Positions 1 through 10,534 of a stretch of DNA of 64,000 nt are shown here, piece by piece. The stretch comes from Bryum argenteum (lineage: Eukaryota; Streptophyta; Bryopsida; Bryales; Bryaceae): contig CM073326.1 of NCBI GenBank assembly GCA_037043015.1, positions 1,488,001-1,552,000 of the forward strand, in the 5' to 3' direction. Numbering within the stretch: the first letter of the stretch is position 1; each line of letters begins with the position of its first letter. The notes under the pieces are model-generated. The model had not been told where the DNA came from. It saw only the letters and a program-made list of their open reading frames with translations, and searched no databases. Both the position numbers and the translations under genes were made by a program.

Positions 1-68
1 CTACACCATTTTTGGTGTTTTGTATCTAACATCACATCATAGCGACATCTTCGTGATCGGAGGTAACA

Positions 69-743
69 ATGACTACAATTGCGGAACGTAAAATAGTACT
101 TGGGGAGCGACGCAAGAAGAGAGGAAAAACAGAGAAGAGGAATCACTGTATTCTTCAAGATGCCACTCAACGCGCTTTTCCGGGGTGGGAGACCGAAGAG
201 GGTGTGTGGAGTCAGACAACAGTGAAGAATTACATCGCCTGGTGCCACATCAGCAAGTTGTTTCCACACTTTCGACATGAGACGCACTTGAAATCAAATG
301 CTGCAAATCTGCACTATTGTAAGCATGACGAATTCGTGCAACGATGTATTGAAGTGTGGAGGTTCCTTTATAAAGGCAAGAATGTCACCAAGAACGAGGT
401 TTCGTATCATATTGCTCAAATGGTGTATGCAGAGGTAATATTGGAGAAAGTGGTGGATTGGAGCTCAATGAAAAAATCGCCTCAATTCTTCCTTCCAACC
501 AAGCAAGATATTCCAAGAGCCCCATTGAGAGAAAACCCACGAGAAGGACTTACGGCAGCAAGGCATCGGAAAGATGGGGATGCTGATGATGTGTATGTTT
601 GGGTAAATCCTAATTCTGATGAAGAAGAGGTTAAGGAGAGGGAGCATCATACTCCTCTTGTAGAATGTTCTATTGGTGGCGTCGAACACTTTCATGTGGG
701 TGAAACAAGCGTGCAAGATTTGGATGTGATTGATGCACTGTGA
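69..743 (+). CDS. Uncharacterised protein, copy 1 of a duplicated family
   Basis: A 224-residue ORF starting at ATG 69. I do not recognise the family. It has a basic N-terminus (about residues 1-25, rich in R and K), then a conserved core at residues 30-150 with the blocks AFPGW, IAWCHI, LFPH.RHE, ANLHYC, HDEFVQRCIEVW and IAQMVYAEVIL, then NPREGLT and an acidic Ser/Glu-rich tail. The same blocks occur in the same order in the gene at 4645-6188, which shows selection on the protein and not a chance ORF. The conserved Cys and His residues could suggest metal binding, but I see no standard zinc-finger spacing. This copy has no intron where the paralogue has one. The ORF downstream (931-1671) may belong to the same transcription unit. 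No transmembrane segment or signal peptide is apparent. It could be a host gene family or cargo of a mobile element. Confidence 0.7.
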   Translation: MTTIAERKIVLGERRKKRGKTEKRNHCILQDATQRAFPGWETEEGVWSQTTVKNYIAWCHISKLFPHFRHETHLKSNAANLHYCKHDEFVQRCIEVWRFLYKGKNVTKNEVSYHIAQMVYAEVILEKVVDWSSMKKSPQFFLPTKQDIPRAPLRENPREGLTAARHRKDGDADDVYVWVNPNSDEEEVKEREHHTPLVECSIGGVEHFHVGETSVQDLDVIDAL

Positions 744-930
744 AGCACATCGAGGACCTACGAATGAGGAGGAGAAGCGGATGGCATTGAATACATGGAG
801 GTTGAAGCAATGTTTGGTGCTTGTACTTTGGGAACACCGAAGTTATAGTTCGGCCCGTTATGAGCGCCTCTCCTCAAACAAATGTTAGCGTAGAGGATGG
901 GACTCTAGAATATCCAATGGAAACGATTGA

Positions 931-1671
931 ACGACCCGAGAAAGAGAAGGAAATGAAGAAGTAGAGCTGGAGAAGGAAGTTCAAGTAGTCTTCAAAGCGA
1001 AACGCCCGAATGAAAACAATGATTCGTACATGAAGTTGTTGAACAAGGCTTTTGAGAATTATTCATATTTGTCTCATGCTTTGTCATACGAACGGGCAAA
1101 GTGTTTTGAACTCCAACATGACATAGAGGTAATCAAGGATGCAAAAAAGAAGATCCAAGAGGAGGCGACGAATGTTCTCCCAGCTCTGGTTGCATCAGAT
1201 CAGGTCGATTATGAGGAAGAGCTCATAAAGAAGACGAAACATTTCGAGGATGTGCATAAGAGATACAAGCGCGTCGACGAATGGTTTGTGGTCAATGATT
1301 GGGGTCGCGAGAAGGATTTTATGGTTGAAGGAGCCAAGGACCAAGGTCATTTTGAGAAGGAGCTAAAGGAACTCATTTTGGCATGCGATGCCTTGAGAGC
1401 TGAGATCGAAAGGGTGAACCTAGCATCAATAAGATTGAAGGGGAACAAGGAAAAGTTAGTCCTCAATGGAATAGATGGAAGTCATGGAACCGTGGATATT
1501 GCAGAAGAGGGTCAAAGTTCACAGCGCAATGAAACAATTGAGGAGTTGGTCAAAAAGCTACTTGTGCTCGCAGAAGAGGAGAGGTTCTTAAATGCAAGGA
1601 TCGAAGATCTATGTATTGCAAATAAGACAAAGGAGAAATGTCGGAGCTGGTACCATCTAAAAAAAATCTAA
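931..1671 (+). CDS. Coiled-coil ORF downstream of copy 1, possible 3' part of the same gene
   Basis: The frame is open from 931 with its first ATG at 1030 (213 residues from there). The protein is Lys/Glu-rich with long amphipathic stretches, consistent with coiled coils over roughly residues 15-110 and 150-200. The 188-bp gap after the stop at 743 contains short open stretches in other frames, for example an acidic run ending at a TAG near 963. This pattern could be a gene broken by frameshifts, or an intron I cannot place. I find no equivalent ORF after the paralogue ending at 6188. Function unknown. Confidence 0.45.
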   Translation, partial: TTREREGNEEVELEKEVQVVFKAKRPNENNDSYMKLLNKAFENYSYLSHALSYERAKCFELQHDIEVIKDAKKKIQEEATNVLPALVASDQVDYEEELIKKTKHFEDVHKRYKRVDEWFVVNDWGREKDFMVEGAKDQGHFEKELKELILACDALRAEIERVNLASIRLKGNKEKLVLNGIDGSHGTVDIAEEGQSSQRNETIEELVKKLLVLAEEERFLNARIEDLCIANKTKEKCRSWYHLKKI

Positions 1672-2339
1672 AGTACAATGGAAGAAGATTAGAGTAAGCG
1701 GAATCAAGTTTTAGAAAGACGTTGGTGTGTTGGTTATATCCATTTACTTTATTTTATTTGTGAACTGAAAGTTGGGAGATAAGTGCTAGGCTGGATGTTA
1801 TACAATGTATCTTTTTGATTATATGATATGTTTTTACTAGTAAGATACCCGTTGAACGATGTTATGTTTATTATTTGTATATATGCGCACGGTGTTATTT
1901 TAATCATCTTGTTTATTCTTTTTATTTGTTTATTTTTTATTTGAAATGCATGATTTGGAAATATCTAAAAGAAGGTTCTTAGAATGGTATGTAGGTTCGT
2001 AATTATTTAAGTTGGTAGGTTTGTATGTTGGTAGGTTGGTGGATACTTTGGACAGTGGTCTTTTAGAAAATTATGTCGTGTATACCATTCCATATGTATA
2101 TATAATGATATTGAATTTTGGAAAGCTTTGATTAGTATTAATCCACGATGAAGTAATGATAAATAATTTGTAAAAATTTGGAATCGTAACTAAGTTGTAA
2201 AAGTTACGTATAAATATATGGTGGGATTTAGTTGCAAGTATTTAGAGTCAATGAATATATTTACAAACCCCCCAAAACCTCGAAAGGCAATGATTCGTAC
2301 ATGATTTCAAATATGCAGAAAAAGATTTGTAGCAAAAGG
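1672..2339. other. AT-rich intergenic stretch
   Basis: No coding signal is seen. A 17-bp stretch at 2288-2304 (CAATGATTCGTACATGA) exactly repeats 1017-1033 at the start of the coiled-coil ORF. This may be a small duplication or chance. Confidence 0.5.
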
Positions 2340-2640
2340 GGGGGAAGCAGATATTCGCGCCCATCACGTAGACCGCCGGTCGCCCTGTCACCGTCGTTCG
2401 CTGGATCGGCGGTCGCCCTAGCGATCGACGATCGCCCATCGCTCTGACCCGCGGTCGCCCAAAGAGGAGTGCGCGGAGGCTCGCGGACACTATTCTCCTT
2501 GGTGCACCCCATCACGTAGACCGCCGGTCGCCCTGTCACAGTCGTTCGTTGGATCGGCGGTCGCCCTAGCGACCGACGATCGCCCATCAGCTGGATCGGC
2601 GGTCGCCCTAGCGACCGACGTCGTCCATCCATTTGTATTG
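2340..2640 (+). repeat. GC-rich array of the GGATCGGCGGTCGCC motif (array 1)
   Basis: An abrupt GC-rich island in AT-rich DNA. The core GGATCGGCGGTCGCCC occurs at 2403, 2551 and 2593, with many one- or two-base variants. A unit of about 148 bp is tandemly duplicated: 2361-2440 is nearly repeated at 2509-2588. Within a unit CGGTCGC-CCTA-GCGACCG is an inverted repeat with 7-bp arms. ORFs predicted through it are by-products of its composition. The same motif recurs near 4.2, 6.8 and 10.7 kb. Confidence 0.85.
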
Positions 2641-3438
2641 GCGGGCGCGGATTTGGAGGTTTTGAATGAAGTTAACACCAAGTATCCTATAGACCTACAC
2701 CATGCCAAGGTTGAATCAAATTAACACCAAGTATTTCCTTCCATGTAAATCCAAGTTCCATGTGGCTTCTTTCATGATTTAATATATTTAATACGGTTAG
2801 AGAAAATAATAAAACCACCTCCTCCCCCCTTTAGTATAACTTCCTCTATTACTTAGCATCCTACAAAGTCAAAGTAAATCATAACATGTAGATACGTTTC
2901 TTTTACGGGGAAAGTTTGTTCTTCCATAATTTTTATAAGGTCTTTTTAGTCAACACAAGTTTTAAAATCGTTATCTCTTTCCACAAATCTATTTTCCGTA
3001 TATCATTCAATATTCTACTCATTCAAATGACTTACAAGCAAATGATGACCTATAGGTGACATATCCCCACGATTTTCTAAATAACACCATCATTTCCATA
3101 GGGTCATCATTAGGTAGTGTAAGGGTTTAAATTATCCTCTTACCCCTTTATCTAATTTTTCTTATTTTTTGAAGTTTTGGTGTTTTAAGTGCTTCCAACC
3201 AAAATCCAACCTATAGATCCTTTACTCCAACGATTCTTTTTATAGCTCCATCATGTTCATAAGGTAGTTATTACATAGTCCAATTCTTTTTAAAATATTT
3301 TTCTCTCCATTTAACTATTTTTTATCTTTTATTTAAAGCTCTACTTACTTGAAAATTCTATATTAATTTGGGAAAAATAGTACAGTTTTCCTATAATATT
3401 TTTGATGGTTCCATCATTTTTATATGATCCATATTACC
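2641..3438. other. AT-rich stretch without genes
   Basis: No coding signal. A degenerate phrase around 3098-3115 (CATAGGGTCATCATTAGG) recurs with changes near 3875-3890, suggesting old repeat copies. Confidence 0.45.
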
Positions 3439-3440
3439 TA

Positions 3441-3657
3441 CACTAAATAGGTAGATTAGTGTTAGATACACTAATATACATAAATAGGCTATAAGTTTTT
3501 ACTATTAGTCAATATTTGTACCCTCTACAAAGGTGAAGATGGGGATCCTTACATAGTATTGGAATCGATACTCTTGGTAAAATTTTTATCCCAAAAGTAA
3601 AAACTTGTAGCATTTTCAAATCTTATAAAAATCTAACACTAATGTACCTATTTAGTG
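3441..3657. mobile_element. Candidate MITE with CACTAAATAGG termini and TA flanks
   Basis: 3439-3466 and 3632-3659 are inverted repeats matching at 27 of 28 positions, separated by 165 bp. Read with TA as target duplication (3439-3440 and 3658-3659), the element is 217 bp with termini starting CACTAAATAGG. A TA duplication fits Tc1/mariner-type MITEs; the CACTA start alone is not diagnostic. It has no coding capacity. Confidence 0.6.
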
Positions 3658-3923
3658 TAATCCAAATGTTCAAATTACATTCCCCACTTTGTTTTCGTAT
3701 GCATGTGCGCACAACGCCTACTTTCACATGACTATTTAATTTTTGGAAATTCGGGAAAAATACTTTCATTCCTGCTGTGCCCCTAAGATTTATATTATAT
3801 TTTTTACACAATATGAATCACCTGGGAAAGTTATCAACACCCCTTCTACTCCCTTTTTACTTATATATCATTTTCATAGGGTCATTATTAGGAAGTCCAA
3901 GTATTAAAATCACATTATTGCCC

Positions 3924-3926
<3 letters not shown>

Positions 3927-4016
<90 letters not shown>
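3927..4016. repeat. (AT)45 microsatellite
   Basis: Ninety bases of perfect AT dinucleotide repeat. Both strands give spurious Ile-Tyr ORFs here, which I leave out. The true length may differ because such tracts are error-prone in sequencing. Confidence 0.98.
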
Positions 4017-4019
<3 letters not shown>

Positions 4020-4149
4020 TTTTTTTAATTTTTTTTTGTTTTTAGTTTTGATGGTTCCAAATACTTGCCACCAAAAGTCATTATATACATTCGTTACTAC
4101 TTTGAAAATTCTGACACACACGCTGGGAGGAAGGTTAGTACTTAATCAC

Positions 4150-4375
4150 CAGGTGGACCGGCGGTCGCCCAGTGACCTCCGGTCGCCCACCAGCTGGATC
4201 GGCGGTCGCGCGATCCAGAGGTCGCGCCCCCACGCATACGTCGCGCCCTCCCACTTGGAGGTCGCGCCCTCTGACCATTGCTCGCACCAAGGTGGATCGG
4301 CGGTCGCCCTGGCGGCGACCGACGCCGCCTTTTTCATCGGCGGATCGGCGGTCGCCCTAGAACCAGGGTTACATA
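4150..4375 (+). repeat. GC-rich array of the GGATCGGCGGTCGCC motif (array 2)
   Basis: The same motif family as 2340-2640, with core matches at 4196, 4294 and 4342 plus the variants GGACCGGCGGTCGCCC near 4154 and several GGTCGCGCCC. The orientation matches array 1. It lies about 270 bp upstream of the two-exon paralogue at 4645, so it could be promoter-proximal to that gene or mark the end of a mobile element. Confidence 0.8.
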
Positions 4376-4644
4376 TACGCGCGCGGACACCGCCAGTCGC
4401 CATTTCTCACCGAGTCCACGTGTCGGGCCTTGCGCATTGTCCGTGTCGACCTCACGGTTGCCTTTGCTTGTTCGAGCGCTAGAGCGTGCGGTGATTGGCA
4501 CACACGTGCCACACGTGTGCATTTCACACATACATGCTGCCCGATTTTCGAGTTTTCTAAATTCTGTGTTAGTCCACGGAATAGATATAACTTTTTTTTG
4601 AGTTAGTTTAAAAACTTTCTTCCTTCGTTAGCATTTCGGTGACC

Positions 4645-6188
4645 ATGACGCCTAGCCAGGAGCGGAAGATAGCGAGAGACAAGGACCGCAAGAGGAAAGG
4701 AAAGAGGGTGAAAGCACACTAAGGTGGCTCACTTTCGGACAACCCATTGTACTAAAAAAGTACTAAAAGTCAACGGGGTTTGAGAGGCCAAAATTCTCTG
4801 GTACTTTGAGTACAAATTTTTTAGGGTTACATATAACCCAAAGAAAAATGGATGAAATTTAATGCTAGTTGCGGTAATGTACTAGAATTACGAAGGGCTT
4901 TTAATTCTAGAGGTGATCAACCATGCATCTTTCACCTATTTATGAGAAAAAGCAGCTATTTTGAAGTCCGCAAAGGTACAAACGGTACCAATTTGTACTT
5001 TCCTGAATAAATAAAAAGTGATAAAATTACAATAATTTTGACCAAAGTGGCTCTCTACCCACATGCTAAATGCATTCTTGAGAAGGGGTGAACAAAAAAG
5101 AACCAAGTTTGGATAATTTTTGAGTGAATTCTATCCAAAAGCAAATTCAGCACTTTGACCGTAAATATCTCCATGACCGATAGAATTCCACCAACATTAT
5201 TAATGTGCATTTGAAGGCTTTATACTTGTATTTACATAATTGATGTGTAAATTTGTACTATCCTCGCTCATAAAACATGAACTTTGTACTTTTATGTGTT
5301 TTTGGAAGACTGTGATGTACTCTGAAAAAGGTGTAAAAGTACAAATTTAGAAGTATTGCCTATATCGTTTGAAGTGAAGTACAATGGATTTATAATATTC
5401 ATAAGTAATGTCATTGTCGGCCCTAAAAAAACTAGTACTTTAGGATTGAGATCATTTCTAAATTGGGCCTTGAAGTTGGTTACTCCCTGAAAAAACACAT
5501 TGTGACGTACTAAGTGTTCCACCCTAGCATGCTTTCGCCCAAGATGCAAAGGAGATTTCACAAGATTCTCATAGATCCCACGCTACAGGCTTTTCCGGGG
5601 TGGGCGCAAGTAGAGGAACCGTGGACCCTGAAGACTTGCAAGTGGTACATTGCTTGGTGCCACATCGGCCATTTGTTTCCACACTATCGTCACGAGTTTC
5701 ATCGCCGCCTGAATTGCGCAAATTTGCACTATTGCCATCACGATGAATTTGTGCAACGATGCATTGAAGTGTGGAAGTTCCTCTACGCCGGTGTGCATGT
5801 GGTGAGCAACGAGGTTTCGTACAACATAGCACAAATGGTGTACGCGGAGGTAATTTTGCAGAGGGACGTGGATTGGAGGAAGTTTAAAAAATCCCCTCAA
5901 ACAATTAAGCCAACAGAACCCCACATTCCGCGAGCTCCTTACCCAGCGGCCAACCCACGAGAAGGGCTTACAACACCTAGGGGTTACAAAGGAGGAATCC
6001 CTGATGAGGACATAGTCTGGTCAGATTCCGAAGAAGAAGGGACTGAAAGCCGAGAAGTGGATGAAGGGGAGCCGAACCAAACGATGGAGGAAGGTCAGGC
6101 ACATTTTGATGAAGGGGGGCCAAGCCAAGTTTGTACAGAAGGGGGGCCAAGCCAAATTTACAATGAAGGGGGCCCAAGCGAAGAATGA
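4645..6188 (+). CDS. Uncharacterised protein, copy 2 (two exons)
   Basis: A paralogue of the gene at 69-743. Exon 2 carries the conserved blocks AFPGW, YIAWCHI, LFPHYRHE, ANLHYC, HDEFVQRCIEVW, IAQMVYAEVIL and NPREGLT. The N-terminus is recovered by a phase-0 GT-AG intron: exon 1 is 4645-4707 (starts MTPSQERKIARDKDRKRKGK), the intron begins GTGAAAG and ends CCCAAG, and exon 2 is 5544-6188. Joined, the basic N-terminus aligns residue for residue with copy 1, giving about 235 residues. An ORF-only reading would start at 5514 and miss exon 1. The C-terminus is acidic and ends with repeats of GGPSQ followed by a variable hexapeptide. The 836-bp intron is AT-rich with many GTACTTT-like words. It could instead be a transposon insertion, since its ends have weakly inverted GGTGG..CACTT similarity, but the splice model restores the alignment exactly. 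Confidence 0.72.
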
Positions 6189-6735
6189 CTGGTAGTTAGT
6201 TAATCACGTTTTTTTAGCAATTGTAGAAAAGTAGTGTACTCGATACCAAAGACTAAGTGCAATTGCCATTTTGTATGCAAAAACGTTGAATGTGAATATG
6301 AAGTTTTTGATTTTCTTCAATTTAAATATTCTTGGTGAATGAAATCTCACTATTGCATGTGGTATAAGCATAAAGGAAAAACCTTCAATGTCCGAGGTAC
6401 CATCATTGATACATGGCAATTTTTATCATTCTTAATTATTTAGGAAACGTGAATTGAGCAATATACATCCCTTTATTTTTTGGATTTGGAGCAAGAGAAG
6501 TTAAAACTCTAGTTTCTAATATGAGTCCTTATTGTTCTCTCTCTTGCCTTCGCATGTTCCCTTTATTATTATTAATTTTTTTTCTTTTCAAAAGAAAAGC
6601 ATTATTGCGAATCAAACATTTTTGAGCCACATGGTCTCCGGGATTCTAGTTATTAATAGCTGTACTACGTGGACGCTGGACCATGGAATTTGACTTGGAG
6701 AGTAAAGTGCTCTTCGTCCGAGCAATCTGTCATCG
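6189..6735. other. AT-rich gap between copy 2 and the hAT region
   Basis: No gene is seen. The word CTACGTGGACG at 6666-6676 partly matches the reverse complement of 10939-10947. It is a weak candidate for terminal inverted repeats of the hAT element that follows. Confidence 0.35.
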
Positions 6736-6737
6736 CT

Positions 6738-6850
6738 AAGGCGACCGGCGGTCCAACTGGGTAGGGCTAGGGCGACCGGCAGTCCAGCTAGCGGAATGAA
6801 GTCAACGCCAGGGCGACCGCCGATCTGGCTGTGGCGACCGCCGATCTGGC
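6738..6850 (-). repeat. GC-rich motif array 3, inverted, at the left of the hAT gene
   Basis: Four copies of GGCGACCGSCGATC/GTCC words (about 6740, 6771, 6812 and 6833), that is, the reverse complement of the motif in arrays 1 and 2. The last two form a direct repeat, GTGGCGACCGCCGATCTGGC-like, ending 8 bp before a TATA box. The position between a transposon end and its promoter resembles subterminal transposase-binding repeats known from hAT and CACTA elements. Confidence 0.7.
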
Positions 6851-6857
6851 TGTGGAG

Positions 6858-6865
6858 TATATAAG
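6858..6865 (+). promoter_or_regulatory. TATA box of the hAT transposase gene
   Basis: TATATAAG in a GC-rich setting, directly after motif array 3 and about 180 bp before the first plausible start codon of the transposase (7036). Confidence 0.55.
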
Positions 6866-7035
6866 GAGTCGTTCACGGGCTCGAAGTCACTTTCGTTTGC
6901 GCTTGGCCCGTTGTCTTGGGTCTCCCCATGAGAAGCCCCCTGCTCGGTCTATAGGTGCAAAGAGTAACTTGAGCCCTTGTAGTGCGTGTTGTCGTCACCG
7001 GTTTCATTGCAGCGGCGGAGGTGCGGTTCCAGAAC

Positions 7036-9219
7036 ATGGAGCATTCTTCCCAATCCAACGGGGTACCAGATAATAGAAGAGACACTCGCAAATGGGACGA
7101 GTGGCTACGAGTATCCACGGAACGGAACGACAAGCCAAATACTCGCGTGTGCTTATTCTGTGGGAAAAGCACAGTCTTTGTAAGGCAACGAGCATTTGCT
7201 CATTTCGGATATCCTCACAATTCCCCATTACCCCGGTGTACGAGGTTGCCCCGTGGAGTTCTCGAGCTATTCCGTGACTGCGGAGGGATAGTTCCAAATA
7301 ACAACATTTCTTATGCGGATGTTGTTCCAGACTCACGAGTGGATGCCGGCATACCATATGCGGCAAGGGAAACTACGGAGAACATAGATACCCCTCGCAT
7401 CAACTCTGTACAAGTGCCATCCCCTAACCTAAGGTCTAATCAGGTGCCATCCTCTAACAAGGGGAGTCATGGCAAAGAATGGACAAAGGATCTCTACACT
7501 CTCTAGTGGACGGCGACATGGGCAAAGGAGTATGGAGGATAGTTTTGATCTTGCCATTAGGCAAAATTTGGATGCAAAGTGGGCTTCATTTTTCTATGAG
7601 GCAAACATTGCATTCAATGTCATCACGACATCCAAAGATTCATAAGTGCCGTTCAAGAGACAAAGAAAGGTGGTATTGGTGGATATCAACCACCCTCGTA
7701 TCATGCTATTAGGACTACGATGCTCGAGGCGAAGAAGGCGGCTGTGCAAAGGTCGGTAGAGGATCGAACAAAACTTTCTATCGAGAAGTACGGAGGAACA
7801 ATATGCTCAGATGGGTGGTCCGATGTCACAAGCAGACCACTCATTAACATGATGCTTGTTTGCCCAGTGGGAGAGATGTTTTTGGGATCTGTGGATACTA
7901 CAGGGAAGAAAAAGGACATTGCTTATGTGGCAAATGAAATGGCGAAGTACATAGAGGAGGTTGGACCACAAAACATCGTGCAGATATGCACCGACAATGC
8001 AAGCTCCATGTTAGGTGATGTGAAGAAGTTGCAGATAGACTATCCTCACTTGTATGGACAAGGTTGTGCGGCACATATTCTAGACCTCCTTCTCGAAGAT
8101 TGGGAGAAAGAGGCGTGGGTTAAGCAATTGGTGGAGCAAGCCAAGAGAGTGTGCACATTTATTAAGGGGTCCCACGTCCCCCTTGCTCTATTCAGGAAGT
8201 ACTCGCCGAAGCTGTAGCTCAAGGTACCACCTCAGACTCGATTTGCAACAAACTACTTGATGATAGAGCGGTTGTTAAAGCTACAACAACCTCTGAACAA
8301 CATGGTGATCGATCTGGAGTGGCATGCGTTTGTCCAAACATTGTTCAACAGGCAAAACAGTCACCAGTTACAGACAAAGGCAAGGAATGTGCGGATTAGC
8401 ATTAGGAGCGATGAGTTCTGGGAGAATTGTACGAAGTTTGTCAAAGTAGTTGAACCAGTACTCCTAGCTCTTCGGGAGTTCGACGGGGAAGTACCAGCCA
8501 TGCCCAAGGCGTATGTGATCATGTCGGACCTTAAGGAACACGTGTTCTCTTTGCGTGAACCTCCATTCGAACTATCCCCGACATTGCTACAAAATACGAG
8601 GATGCATTTCAAAAACGATGGGAGATGATGCTGCTGAGACCTCCACTATGCAGTGACTTTGTTGAACCCTTATTTGACAAATATTGGAGCAATTCAAAAC
8701 AATGGAGAAGCAAGAAGAGCTTTAAACCGGGTCATAAGGAAGCTTAGCGCCCCAATGGGAGTGGTCTATGAGGAAGTGGTGCGGGAACTCATACAATATG
8801 AGGAGAGGACGGGTCCATTTAACACCAATTCAGAGGCCCCCGATCCACTCATTTGTGACTTGTTACCACATCAATGGTGGCATCAAGTCGGAGGAATGCT
8901 TTGCCAAAAATTGCGAAGAGGATTTTGGCACCGACATGTTTGACTTCATCATGTGAGAGGAATTGGAGCATGTACTCTTTCGTGCACAACAAAGTGAGGA
9001 ATCGGTTGTCAACTTCCAAAGCGAGAGGACCTTGTGTACATCTATGCGAACGCCAAACTCGAGCGCGAGAAACGTACGGATCGCGAGAACGTGGTACGAA
9101 AATTACTTAGAAGAAGAGGACTCGACGAAGAAGACTATGTACCCGACAATGAATGGGATGATGGTGTATTCATGGATAACTCGGAGGCGGATAGCGACAA
9201 TTATGTCAATACTTGATTT
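7036..9219 (+). pseudogene. hAT-superfamily transposase (DUF659 type), decayed
   Basis: The fragments read in order as one transposase. Residues after 7036 (MEHSSQSNG) include a BED-like N-terminal region with CLFCGK and a later H. An N-terminal DUF659 lead-in reads across 7620-7720 (QPPSYHAIRTTMLEAKK). The catalytic region at 7720-8217 has CSDGWSDVTSRPLIN, the CTDNAS block and GCAAHILDLLLED, all typical of DUF659 hAT proteins. Helical insertion-domain sequence follows at 8257-8900, and the C-terminal dimerisation block CERNWSMYSFVHNKVRNRL is at about 8950-9010. Breaks: frameshifts near 7500-7720, TAG at 8215, frameshifts near 8625, 8940 and 9030. The element is therefore inactive, although its GC-rich ends persist. 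It would have bound its own ends and cut and pasted DNA in the nucleus. Confidence 0.88.
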
Positions 9220-9261
9220 GAACACGACGACCTAGAGAATTGGAACGACAACGAAGGAGAC

Positions 9262-10197
9262 ATGACTATTCATGTCAAGGACCCGTTTGAGTTCGATGAC
9301 GACCAGGATGTTCCACAACCGCCTCGCCGGTTTGCGGTATTTGCCAACGACGAGAAGGAGAAGGAGTGGCAAATTTACAACTCAAGAGAGTACCGCCTAG
9401 CGAAACAAGACTTGGTAAACCGGATGGATGAAGAGAACATTGGTCCACTAAAAAAGCCCACACTCTAACAACGACGATAAACTTGAGAGTGTGAAGGGCA
9501 CGGTTACCACGACGGGGAGTTCAAATGGACCAAATTAAAGTGGAACCTAACGATGTATCCAATTCAGTTGCATGGAAGTGGGGTCACCTAGAGTTTCAAC
9601 CATTCGATCAAGGAATTCAACTCTTAACGGAGATGACTCCGATGTACCTCTACAACAATTGTTCCCAAGGGTTACCCAACCTAAAGGGGCCCATACAACT
9701 CGTATGGTATTGCCGAAGATGGAGGTCAAGATAGAACCAACAAGTCCAACATGCAACGGGGCATTGGCAGTGGCACGAGACGTCGGGCCATCTACACAAC
9801 CTCGCAATCGTATTACACGAGGCCAGAAGCGTTTGAGGAAGGCACACGATCGACGATGTCGGAAAGGAGCACGTGTACATGAAGAAGTCCATGCTGGGAT
9901 TGCTTCATCCAATAATCCGAAATTCCGAATACACGTATAATGCGCCATCTACCACAGAACGCAAACGGGATCACTAATGCTTCATGGCCCTTGAAGCGCC
10001 TCGTTACAGTGAACAAGAAAACAACCACGGACACGGAATTGCGCAATTTGGCGAGTGAGGTTGAGTGTGAAGTACGCAATGAGACAGAGGATGAAGACGA
10101 GGATGGCGACCAAAGCACCGATGACTCTCTAGGTGAAACCGATCCAAACGCAGATGAAGTGTCAAGCGACGATACGTATACATTGAAGGATACCTAA
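9262..10197 (+). pseudogene. ORF fragments downstream of the hAT transposase
   Basis: Three short ORFs follow in series: 9262-9468 (acidic, contains RRFAVFANDEKEKEWQIYNS), 9572-9940 (basic, Pro/Ser-rich) and 9940-10197 (a highly acidic tail with EDEDEDGDQSTDD and DPNADEVSSDD). They may be the degraded C-terminal extension of the transposase or a second element-encoded protein. I recognise no domain. The acidic tail resembles only in composition the tails of the proteins at 69-743 and 4645-6188. Confidence 0.4.
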
Positions 10198-10530
10198 AGA
10201 CGGGTTATTAGAATTTTGTTATTTTGGATTGGAAGCACGAAGTTCATTGTTAGTACTCGGTACAATACTACAATGTACTGCAAGTAGGGCAACTATTAGC
10301 TTACAATACTTTGGTATCCTAGTATGTTTCGGGAGTATAATACATATAGTTTGGTATATGTAATAGTTACATCATATATATGAATACTATGATTATAGAC
10401 ATGCGCAAATTTGTACTATGAAATGCACCATTGACCTCGTTTCCAATTAAAAATGAATTCATAAAAATGCTTTGAAGCTCATTTTGTACCAATATGGATA
10501 TATTTTTCTTGTTTCATATACAACCATAGT
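10198..10530. other. AT-rich stretch inside the hAT element
   Basis: No coding signal. It is rich in GTACT and TACAAT words, similar in texture to the intron at 4708-5543. Confidence 0.4.
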
Positions 10531-10534
10531 GCTG

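Noticed and set aside
2232-2708. Several ORFs across the GC-rich arrays (also 4146-4601 and 10643-10998)
   Set aside because: They are read-through of repeated GC-rich motifs in several frames, with no conserved protein between arrays.
3777-4121. ORFs of alternating Ile-Tyr on both strands
   Set aside because: They are translations of the (AT)45 microsatellite.
4708-5543. Reading the intron of copy 2 as a hAT-like insertion with AGCACACT/AGCATGCT flanks
   Set aside because: The flanks match at only 6 of 8 positions and excision would not restore the reading frame, whereas GT-AG splicing gives a gap-free alignment to copy 1.
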